DNA from: Conidiobolus incongruus B7586
Taxonomy: Eukaryota > Entomophthoromycota > Entomophthoromycetes > Entomophthorales > Conidiobolaceae
Assembly: GCA_000697335.1 (NCBI GenBank)
Contig: JNEM01000118.1
Location: 1-11,081 of the forward strand
DNA: 11,081 bases
Reading direction: 5' to 3'
The translations under genes and the position numbers were made by a program. Below the pieces are notes generated by a model. The model did no database searches. It was not told the DNA's origin and saw only the letters and a program-made list of their open reading frames with translations. Positions 1 to 7,922 of the stretch are shown here, piece by piece. Numbering within the stretch: position 1 is the first letter of the stretch; every line of letters begins with the position of its first letter.

Positions 1-1112
1 ATTAATTATTATAATTATTAATCAAATAATCTATTTCTATTATATTCAAGATTAATTATAAAATTCAATATAAATATAATGAAATCTATTTGGATTAACT
101 AATTATATTTTAATTTTTATAAAAATAATATATTATCAAAGTTATAAAAATTATAAAAAAAATTTAAAATATAATTATTTTATAATATAATAAAATAATA
201 ATATAGTTGGATATTTATCAAAACCAAAATTAAATATAAACTAATGATAATTTAATATCTTTAATAAATAAATTGATAGAAATGACTCAAATAATTCAAA
301 TATGATATATTAATATAATTTAAAAAAAATAAGAATATAATGAACTAAACTTTAAAAACTTATCAAAGAATATAAAGCAATTATTTTGAAAAAAATATTA
401 TAAATTATATATTGATTTAATTTAAATAAAATTAAGCCTAATATCTTATTTGATATATAACCTAAAGTAGTCTAAAGAATTGGAATATGACATATATTGA
501 TAATATAATGATGAACACATAATCAAATTTATATCAATTTTATATGTATACTGTTTAAATTTGAGAGTTGTTTAATGTTTATTGGATAAATTGTCATCAT
601 GTTTTATTATTTTGAAATTGGAAAATTGTCAAATAATCCTGTAGAATATAAACTCGAATATATATAATAATTCTGTTTTTAAAATATCGAATATACTGAT
701 CTAACTTAATAAGCTGATTTAATTATTAGTGTTGATTGGATAATTATGTGGCTAATAAAATATAAATTTAATTAAACAAATCCGATAATAAATAGTTGAA
801 AATTAATCACTCATAAATATATTTTTTCTAAATAAATTAATCAATATTTTCAAATTATAACCCAAAGGCTGAGAAAATAATAAAACAATCTAGTCCTTTG
901 ACAAATAATATTCATTTTAATATATAACCAATAAAAAGTAAAAATCTGATGAACAATATAAACCGCATTTATGGAATTAAATCTAGAATCAATAATATTT
1001 TTTGATGTGAGAAAAATTTTAATTAAAAAGTTTGAATATACTGATAATTGATGTGTTTGTCGTAACTTTGAATGAGTTGAAAATATATGAAAATTTAATA
1101 ATTATTAACAGC

Positions 1113-1131
1113 CTATTTTCATGAAAAATAG
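1113..1131. repeat. CATG-centred near-palindrome, copy 1
   Basis: CTATTTTCATGAAAAATAG folds into a near-perfect hairpin around CATG. A 15-base segment, TTCATGAAAAATAGA, recurs exactly at 1459-1473, where it is again part of a palindrome. In DNA this AT-rich a 15-base exact repeat could arise by chance in an 11 kb window, so a function is only a possibility. Confidence 0.4.
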
Positions 1132-1454
1132 ATGGGTATTTAGCAAAAATTTATCAAATTTTGAAGATTTTATTTATTTCTAATCAAGAGTAAAATCAAC
1201 AATTGGTAAATTGGATCATGTTGAAATGAAAATTTTATCCTAACAATAGCTCGCTATAATATAAAATTTGAATAATAAAGTAGCGAAAATATATTAAAAA
1301 ATCGTACATAATAATTAATATAATGGTCATAATGAATATAAAAAACAAATATACAACTTTGGTAATTGCAACTAAGTAATAAAATAAATTGGGTTAGAAT
1401 TAAATCGGGATAGAGACTGGTCAGATTATACAATTTAATTTGGTGAAATATATA

Positions 1455-1473
1455 TCTATTCATGAAAAATAGA
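1455..1473. repeat. CATG-centred near-palindrome, copy 2
   Basis: TCTATTCATGAAAAATAGA is the second copy of the palindrome seen 342 bases upstream, with TCTATT pairing with AATAGA around the CATG. It could be a binding site for a dimeric protein, a relic of a small repeat, or chance. Confidence 0.4.
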
Positions 1474-1770
1474 AACTATTTAAGTTTAATAAAAATAAAC
1501 CTTTTAAGGAAATCGTATTAACTGATGAAAAACCAGTGTTATTGGTAGTAATGCCAACTCAAATTTAAAAATAGATTTGCAAGAATTTAAAGTATATCAA
1601 ATATAATTGTTTCAAACAATTAACTACTCATATTATACTTAATATAGATTATCATATTTTAAATTTGATGAATATATAAAAATAGGAGTATTGTAATTTA
1701 TTAAATTTATTATAAATAATAGCTTAATACTTCAATAAATGCTATAATGACTGTGTCAAATATTATACAT

Positions 1771-1792
1771 TATATATATATATATATATATA
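1771..1792. repeat. (TA)11 microsatellite
   Basis: Eleven uninterrupted TA units. This is a simple sequence repeat, probably variable in length between individuals, with no gene close by. Confidence 0.95.
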
Positions 1793-2708
1793 ACTAATGC
1801 TTTTAACACATTTGTTTAATCAAAATTAAATTTTATTAATGAATATATTATTATATAGAAAAACATTATAATATTTAATCATTGAAAGACTTGAAATAAT
1901 TTTATTTAACATCCTATTAATTATAAGTGTCCAAAATCTGATAGAATTATGCTTTCTAAATTGAGTATCTTATTGATTTTTAATTTTATCTAGTATTTAA
2001 CGGAGTTATTTTAACAGTTTGAGATAAAGCACAGTCATTTGTAGTAGTATATTAAATCAAAATATTATTATAACTAATTATTAAAATATAAAAATAATCT
2101 TAAATTTCATATTATTAATAATATTCTTTTGCATCAAAAAATTATTTAGTTTTAAAATGAAATATAATATTAATATAGAATAAATTAACTAATATTAAAT
2201 TAATATCCTTTATAAAATTACTTAGTTTTAATAAAATAAATACAGTGATAATATTTTATCAGAAACAAAAAAACATATCGAATTACTAATTAATTTAAAA
2301 ATAAACCTAAAAGAAATTTCGATCATTATTAATAATGCTAACAAATAAGAATAAAAATTGTATGGTTTGATAAATTTGAGATCGATTTCTAACAAGGGAC
2401 CAATTTGGAATTTATGAATGCAGCCAAAACAAAATATTGATAATCCCTTGAATATTAAATGCTTCTAAATTTAATAAATATCAAGGAATTAATAATTAAA
2501 TTGATATTAGGTACTCCTAACCCTTTGACAAGATAAACCCCTTAGACCCTCAATAAGTAGGATAATTTATTATGATTACTTATTTGAATTATATTTAATT
2601 CTAATCATCCAATATTTGAATAGCCAAATTCAATCCCTTTTTTAATCCAATTTGTATCTCCTGAGTTGTGATTATTAAAATCTGATTCCTTAAATAAATT
2701 AATAAATT

Positions 2709-2732
2709 AATCAATTAATCAATCAATCAATT
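2709..2732. repeat. AATC/AATT tetranucleotide tract
   Basis: Six tandem tetranucleotides in the order AATC, AATT, AATC, AATC, AATC, AATT. This is an imperfect microsatellite inside the higher-G+C flank. Confidence 0.8.
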
Positions 2733-2927
2733 CAGAATTGCGAGCTAAGGCTAGACAATTATCCCAGCAATATATTGGGAATACAAATATTTGTTTATTT
2801 TTAATACTTTTAATAAAAGGAAATATGTGAGTAAAATGAATTATTTCCTGATTTGGTTAGTTTTTGAATGAGATTACCTGATTCATTCTGACATTTGACA
2901 AATTTAATTTATATTAATAATACAGTT

Positions 2928-2961
2928 GGGAAAGGGATTGGGTAGATTGCCCAACTTTGGG
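2928..2961 (+). other. Cluster of four GGG runs, possible G-quadruplex
   Basis: GGG runs lie at 2928-2930, 2934-2936, 2940-2942 and 2959-2961. The first three are separated by only three bases each. The last is 16 bases away, and that gap contains CCCAA (2950-2954), which can pair with the TTGGG at 2938-2942. The site could therefore form a long-loop quadruplex or a competing hairpin. It is out of character for DNA this AT-rich. It lies about 370 bases beyond the kinase stop codon, outside the likely transcript. Confidence 0.3.
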
Positions 2962-3237
2962 AAATAGTTTTATTAATAATTAATAATGAGTCGATTTAGT
3001 TTGAATGAGTGTTACGCTTTAAGACTCGATGAGATATTAGTGTTCTCAATTAAGGAAATACCCAAGATATTAAACCTGGCGAATGATCTTGCAAGTTTTA
3101 AACAGTCTCTACTGCAAAAACCAGTTTGACTAAGCCTTACTACATGTTACTATAACAAATACTGCTCCACAGATGCATTGGATGAAACCCCAAAGTTATC
3201 AAATTAATTATTTCCATAATTAAAATAAATTAAATTT

Positions 3238-3243
3238 TTTATT
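3238..3243 (-). terminator. Likely poly(A) signal of the kinase gene
   Basis: AATAAA on the minus strand begins 93 bases after the kinase stop codon. It follows AT-rich sequence and TGTAAATATTG-like words typical of a 3' UTR. This hexamer is common by chance in AT-rich DNA, so the call rests on its position as much as on the motif. Confidence 0.45.
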
Positions 3244-3335
3244 GAGCAATATTTACAATATTGATTTATATTATTTGTTGATATAATATTCACAAGATAA
3301 AAACAATATAAACCAATAAGCAGTTACTAAATAAT

Positions 3336-4316
3336 TTACATTTGAAGCCAAGGATGATTTTGAATTTCCTCGAAAGAGGTTCGATTGTTTGGTTGAATGG
3401 CGAGCATGCGTTCCAAGAGATCGCGACATTCAGATGAAAGGTATTTTGGAGTTTCAAGAGGCTTGGTGAGCATCTCTTGGTATGAAGAGAAAGGGCGATG
3501 ACCGCAGAGAAGAGAGAAGAGCATTACGCCCATTGACCAAGTGTCAGAAGCTTCTGGTCTGTAGGGCTGAACCCAGTAGGTTTCGGGGGCAGCAAAAGCG
3601 GGGGTGCCACCAAAGTCCAAAAGAGTTCCATCGGGGTAACGAGAGGGTGGCATATGCTCAGAAGCGCCAAAGTCGATTAGTTTAATATTCAAATCTTTAT
3701 CAATAGCAATGTTTTCGTCTTTTATATCACAGTGAAAGATATTCCTTTGTTTCATATAAATCATCGCAGAGATCAATTGTCTCAAAATAGTTTTTCCTTG
3801 TTCTTCAGTCAAGTTCCCATTGACTTCGAAGAACTCAAAGAGATCTCTAGGATTAGGACTGTCGTTGGATGAAGATGTGTTCCATTCGGATCCTACCAAT
3901 TCTTGAATGATGTAGTAATATTCAGAATCATGATAATAGTCAATAAGCTGTGTGAGGTTGGGGTGGTTGAGATGACTTTGAATGTGGACTTCTCTCGGTA
4001 TGTAACCAAAAGCAGGATGTGACACGAGCCTGTTGAGAGCAATAGCGTGTTTCGGAATAAATTTGATAGCTACGGAAGCATTAGTAATAGTGTTGACGGC
4101 CTGCATCACTACACCATTTGCACCCCTACCAAGTAGTTTTTCAAGTTTGTATTCTTTAAATGCGCTAGGTAGTGTCGGGCAGAAAGGAAAAAGATTAGGA
4201 TGATGAATTGATGGAGGCGCTATTGAAGAAGCTTTTTGTGAACTTGGAGTATTATTTGAAGAGGCAGAAGTAGAGTCTGCGCGATGAGTATTGGAAATGG
4301 CAACAGAAACCATCAT
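3336..4316 (-). CDS. PIM/PASK-like serine/threonine protein kinase
   Basis: This is an intronless gene for a 326-residue kinase that transfers phosphate from ATP to serine or threonine in proteins. A Ser/Asn/Pro-rich tail (1-50), probably disordered, precedes one kinase domain (about 56-325). Visible landmarks are the glycine loop LGRGANGVV (62-70), the ATP lysine K85 (VAIK), helix-C E109, catalytic loop HCDIKDENIAID (195-206), DFG (215-217), GGTPAFAAPE (236-245), DTWSMG (258-263) and the late R312. HxDIKDENIxID, KLIDFG and the DFGGT before APE match the PIM and PASK branch of the CAMK kinases. No PAS domain is present, unlike full PASK. The HRD arginine is cysteine (C196), so it is a non-RD kinase. 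About 12 extra Ser/Asn-rich residues sit in the hinge (about 143-157). All catalytic residues are present, so it is probably active. Two ATG codons stand in tandem at the start; the second has the better context. Its G+C is well above that of the surroundings. The branch is confident; substrate and exact orthology are unknown. Confidence 0.95.
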   Translation of the reverse strand: MMVSVAISNTHRADSTSASSNNTPSSQKASSIAPPSIHHPNLFPFCPTLPSAFKEYKLEKLLGRGANGVVMQAVNTITNASVAIKFIPKHAIALNRLVSHPAFGYIPREVHIQSHLNHPNLTQLIDYYHDSEYYYIIQELVGSEWNTSSSNDSPNPRDLFEFFEVNGNLTEEQGKTILRQLISAMIYMKQRNIFHCDIKDENIAIDKDLNIKLIDFGASEHMPPSRYPDGTLLDFGGTPAFAAPETYWVQPYRPEASDTWSMGVMLFSLLCGHRPFSSYQEMLTKPLETPKYLSSECRDLLERMLAIQPNNRTSFEEIQNHPWLQM

Positions 4317-4373
4317 TTTTTTGAATGAATCAAATAAATAAGTTATTAATTATGAAGAAGGAAAGAAATAAGT

Positions 4374-4380
4374 TTTTATA
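4374..4380 (-). promoter_or_regulatory. Proximal TATA-like box of the kinase gene
   Basis: TATAAAA on the minus strand lies 58-64 bases before the kinase ATG, followed by a pyrimidine-rich tract (CTTATTTCTTTCCTTC) of the kind found near fungal start sites. If used, it would give a leader of only about 30-40 bases. It competes with the more distal TATA box near 4520. Confidence 0.35.
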
Positions 4381-4517
4381 GATAATGGCAAAATTAGTTT
4401 AATTCAATAAACTCGCAATCAAAAGCAGGAATGGATCGAGCGATTGAAGACTATTTGTTAAAAAGTACGAAAATAAAAAAGATAAAATTTAGTAATCAGA
4501 ATTTGAACTTGAAGGGG

Positions 4518-4525
4518 TTTATATA
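4518..4525 (-). promoter_or_regulatory. Distal TATA box of the kinase gene
   Basis: TATATAAA on the minus strand, followed by CCCC and preceded by a CT-rich tract, is the best core-promoter match upstream of the kinase. A start site about 30 bases downstream would give a leader of roughly 170 bases. A CCAAT word occurs about 60 bases further upstream on the plus strand (near 4580). No expression data can be inferred from this. Confidence 0.45.
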
Positions 4526-4529
4526 GTCT

Positions 4530-5385
4530 GAAAAGAGAGTGGTGGGTGAAAATTGATTGTCTCAGATTGAAATTAAGCATCCCAATTTGTCAGCTTAATA
4601 TTTGAGCATGATTGTATTAGCCCTATTTAGCAATATCCATTCATTAAATTTGAATATGATAAATTCTCTTACAGTCCAATCATCATCCTCTACTCCACCC
4701 TCAGTCTACCTCAAATTTCTATTGATCAAAATGAAACTTGTACCTGAGGCCAAATAGATCTTATACCCCGATAACAGTAATCAAATTTAATTAATACAGT
4801 AGCTGATTTATCTGCTTTTCAAACCTTATATTTGCCTTGCATCCAATCCCCTTCGTCCACGAATAGCTTTCTGAATCAAAAATACTCAATTCAGATCCTA
4901 AAGAGTCACAGCCACCCAATTCAGAAACTTTAGAATATTAAAATCCCAAACCTCGATACATTAGACCAAATTAACATTCACACATTCATATGTAATAACC
5001 TTCAGCTATCACAGGTGACTGAATGCTTGTAATGCCATAGATTAGACCTCTGGTAATGTACCCAAGTTTTAGGTGAATTTACTCCATTATGAAACCTAAT
5101 TTTTCTATATCAATAATTAGACTATCAGACAGCATAAATTACTTCGATTACTATTTTCAAACCTATTTATTAAATCCCATTGCCAGTAACATAATATATT
5201 TGTTGCCAAATTTTGATTGATCAATAGTGATCATAAATTTATTAGTTGTAACAAACCAAAAAATATTTTCAGCGGCTAAGATGACTATTGAAAGCTTTAC
5301 CATTTTAGGTCAAGGAATAAAGCCCGCCAAAGTTGTCCACTTATCCGATTAGCCAGTTGCATTAATTTTATCAATAATTGGATGA
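4530..5385. other. Higher-G+C, strand-skewed flank upstream of the kinase
   Basis: No intact gene is present. The plus strand carries far more C than G, most clearly at 4680-4920. Several short coding-like stretches on the plus strand are broken by stops. The longest late one begins after a TTTTCAG word at about 5271 and contains an ATG at 5281 followed by 23 open codons to a stop at 5350-5352. Stop frequency over the whole block is about what random DNA of this composition would give, so a decayed gene is possible but unproven. The composition drops sharply to plain AT desert near 5385. Confidence 0.4.
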
Positions 5386-5437
5386 ATTTTTCTTTTTATT
5401 AAATTTTAAAATTTATTTCTAATTCAATTTGAATAAA

Positions 5438-5468
5438 ATTTTTATTATGATTAATAATCATTAAAAAT
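5438..5468. repeat. AT-rich inverted repeat
   Basis: ATGATT (5447-5452) and AATCAT (5456-5461) form a perfect stem with a 3-base loop. Flanking T-rich and A-rich arms extend it with a small bulge. It lies just past the boundary between the higher-G+C flank and the AT desert. Such inverted repeats are frequent by chance in AT-rich DNA. Confidence 0.35.
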
Positions 5469-5620
5469 ATAAATAAATTAAATATAATAAAAGAATTTTT
5501 ATATAACTAATTAACTTTTTAAAAAAAAATAATAATAATATAACCTAATATCCAAATATATAGTTGATTTAATTATATTCCAAAGAATCAAATATATTCT
5601 TCTAATTATATCCTTTAAAT

Positions 5621-5648
5621 CAAAATTCAAAATTCAAAATTCAAAATT
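5621..5648 (+). repeat. Four perfect CAAAATT heptamer repeats
   Basis: Four exact tandem copies of CAAAATT. A 7-base unit is unusual beside the di-, tri- and tetranucleotide repeats elsewhere in the window. It is a minisatellite seed, probably made by slippage. Confidence 0.95.
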
Positions 5649-7300
5649 GCCAAATATTTTAAAATATATGCTAAAAATTGAGGTAATAAAATAAATAGTG
5701 ACAGATTAACCTCAAATTAGGTGAAGTTCGGATGGATTCGGAGGTACATTTTCCTTTTTCGGAAAGTTCACTTTCTTGGTTATATGCATTATATTATTTA
5801 TTTGGTAAACCGGCGTTATACAAAATAAATTTGGTGTGATTTTGAGGTAAGCATTGACTTATGAAATAGCCTATCCATAGTGTGAAGCCAACTAAAAACC
5901 CATTAGGCTTTTTTACCTTAATTAATTGCGTATTAGCTAATAAAAGTACAAAAGGGAGTTATCCGCAGAGATTAGTAAACCCGAGATTCAATAAGTTATA
6001 TTATTAAAATACTATAATTTAATACCTTTAAAACTAAGGAAAAAACATACTATGACATATAAAGATAATCACTGACCTACGCAAAAGTTTCAATAAGCTA
6101 CAATGCATAATCGGGAAATCTTTAAATCTACAATTGAACATGTGAAAAGCATTCCAAAAACACATTGAATAATTAACTAAAAATTCAATGCCTGAAATAA
6201 GTTTTAAAACAATTCAAGGTTGATAATATCTCTCTTATCCAAAATATTGAATCAATTCTAAATATTGCCATAAATAAATTCAAACTCTCATTCATAACAA
6301 AATATATTTTTACCAAATGTTTAACACTTTATTTCTTTGTTGTTTATTTAATGTATCATTATCCCATTAGATTTTAATTTAATTAATATTCAATGAGATA
6401 TTTAAAATTTTAATTAAAGATTATAACTATAATATGGCTATTTTCTATTACAATTTGGTGTTAAATTTATTTATTTTCAAGTATTATTAATGGAAGACTG
6501 GGTTATATAATTGAATCATTCAATAAACTCATATTCAAAATATTATAAAATATAATTATATTTGATAATTAATTAAAATGATAATGATTAATTATAAATA
6601 TTTTTTATAATATACATATTCTAGTCAACTTGTCAAGTGATTTTTCAAAGTTCCTAATAAAGATTCATGCAAATATGCTCTGAGATTATTGAAATTATCC
6701 TCAATATTTTTAGATAATATTATAATAAATATAAACGTAAATGGGCTCAACATTACAGATAGCATCAATTTATTTTATCTACTCAAAATATCAATATAAA
6801 ATATAAACTATAAAAAATATATTAACAAATTTGCAAAAGTCAATAACTTCAAAAAGATTTTTTTTAAGTCATAATATTAAAATCCTTCGATAATTATATC
6901 AAAATCAATTCATTTAGATTTATGATATCATAGCTAGCATATCTTATAATGCTCATCCATTTAATTTAAATATAAACTTACCCATTTTCCAGCATAAATT
7001 TCATTTACAAACTTTGAAAAGATTATATTTATAATTGGATAAAATTTTAATTTTTCAATAAAAAAAATTGGTAAATTTGTATATGTTAAATTTATGTCGT
7101 TATAATCTCCGTTTAATATAAATGAAAGGTATTTTTAATCCATATAATTTAATTAAAAAAATTTATACTTTAATGCATTATTTTCATTTCTTTATTATTA
7201 TTTGTTCTATTATTTTTTTTTCAAAAAAAATTTAATATTTTTACAATTAATTTATTAGAGTTAAACTATATTATTATATTTTATGTAAATTTAATGTAGC

Positions 7301-7321
7301 TAATAATAATAATAATAATAA
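7301..7321 (+). repeat. (TAA)7 microsatellite
   Basis: Seven perfect TAA units in noncoding DNA. Confidence 0.95.
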
Positions 7322-7877
7322 GACAATTGAAGTAAACTAAATCCCATAGTAATTAACACAAATTTAGGATAATAGAATAATATCCAATATGGTGAGTGAA
7401 TAAGAATAATTTGTATGAATTTACCATTTATTGATTTTATTAATGGTATCATAACGTGGTCAATCAGGTAATTAAAATAATTAAATTCATTTTTTCACCT
7501 TTAATTTTAAAGGATAATGATTTGGTGATATTTTTGTTAGGTTAGTCCAATTTTGATAACGGATTTGGTTATATTTCATGTATACCAAATTATGATTATA
7601 ATTCTAGTTTAACTATTTTAGTATTTAATATCAATATATTATATTATTTAAATTGGTTTTCGTTTGATTAAAATTGAATAACATTAAAATTGGTGTATAG
7701 AATATTAAGAATGCATTATTCGTTAGAAATAAAATCTTGAAAATAAATCAATTAATTTCGTTTTTTTATAAGTAACACTCAAATAATAGTATTAGGAAGT
7801 TATATCCAAAAAGATCATAAAGGAACAAATAATAATAAATGACAATATTTTTCTATAAATAATCTATTCAAATCTAA

Positions 7878-7883
7878 TTTATT
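7878..7883 (-). terminator. Possible poly(A) signal of the SMAP-domain gene
   Basis: AATAAA on the minus strand lies about 40 bases after the stop codon of the lysine-rich gene. The distance fits a compact fungal 3' UTR, but the hexamer is common in DNA this AT-rich. Confidence 0.4.
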
Positions 7884-7922
7884 CGAATTTAAATGAAAGA
7901 TTGTACAAATAGCACCAACCCA

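Larger units (their letters stand above)
1..2390. other. AT-rich intergenic desert
   Basis: This stretch holds no supportable gene. All six frames are closed by frequent stops, and the base composition is close to pure A/T with scattered TAAT, ATTA and TTTAAA words. One open frame of 69 codons on the minus strand (1254-1463) has a leucine, isoleucine, tyrosine and phenylalanine-rich translation, as expected from random AT DNA, and is not called. A (TA)11 microsatellite and two related CATG-centred palindromes are listed separately. I see no tRNA promoter boxes. Confidence 0.8.
2391..3237. other. Higher-G+C flank downstream of the kinase
   Basis: This stretch is visibly richer in G and C than the DNA to its left. 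It has short non-AT words, a small TCCCA...TGGGA hairpin at 2762-2780, an AATC tandem tract and a cluster of GGG runs. On the minus strand about 2985-3217 reads like protein-coding DNA in one frame, starting with a possible ATG at 3217, but several stops interrupt it and I cannot identify it. The block may be a decayed gene or repeat, or simply spacer with the composition of the kinase locus. No intact gene is present. Confidence 0.5.
5386..7877. other. AT-rich intergenic spacer with one complex patch
   Basis: This is mostly plain AT-rich DNA with no accepted gene. It contains an AT hairpin near 5450, a heptamer tandem repeat at 5621-5648 and a (TAA)7 tract. The patch from about 5700 to 6000 is richer in G+C and includes a 35-codon plus-strand frame (5732-5839) with a non-repetitive translation starting MDSEVHFPFSESS. 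A similar-quality short frame exists on the opposite strand of the same patch, so neither is called. Confidence 0.7.

Noticed and set aside
1254-1463. 69-codon open frame on the minus strand
   Set aside because: The translation is dominated by Leu, Ile, Tyr, Phe and Asn, has no recognisable motif, and is of a length expected by chance in DNA this AT-rich.
3482-3685. 67-codon open frame on the plus strand
   Set aside because: It lies wholly antisense to the kinase catalytic core, and its Arg/Lys-rich translation is the expected shadow of the kinase codons.
3336-4316. An intron in the kinase gene over the hinge insertion
   Set aside because: The frame stays open through it, there is no GT-AG pair with a branch site at the edges, and a hinge insertion fits the fungal family as I know it.
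2390-5385. A reassigned stop-codon code, suggested by short readable stretches separated by stops
   Set aside because: The kinase and the lysine-rich gene both end at ordinary TAA codons with noncoding DNA after them, and stop frequency in the flanks is close to random expectation.
2390-5385. The kinase block as cargo of a DNA transposon
   Set aside because: I found no convincing terminal inverted repeats or target-site duplication near 2390 and 5385 and no transposase. The shared CCAAAGTT words are too short to count.
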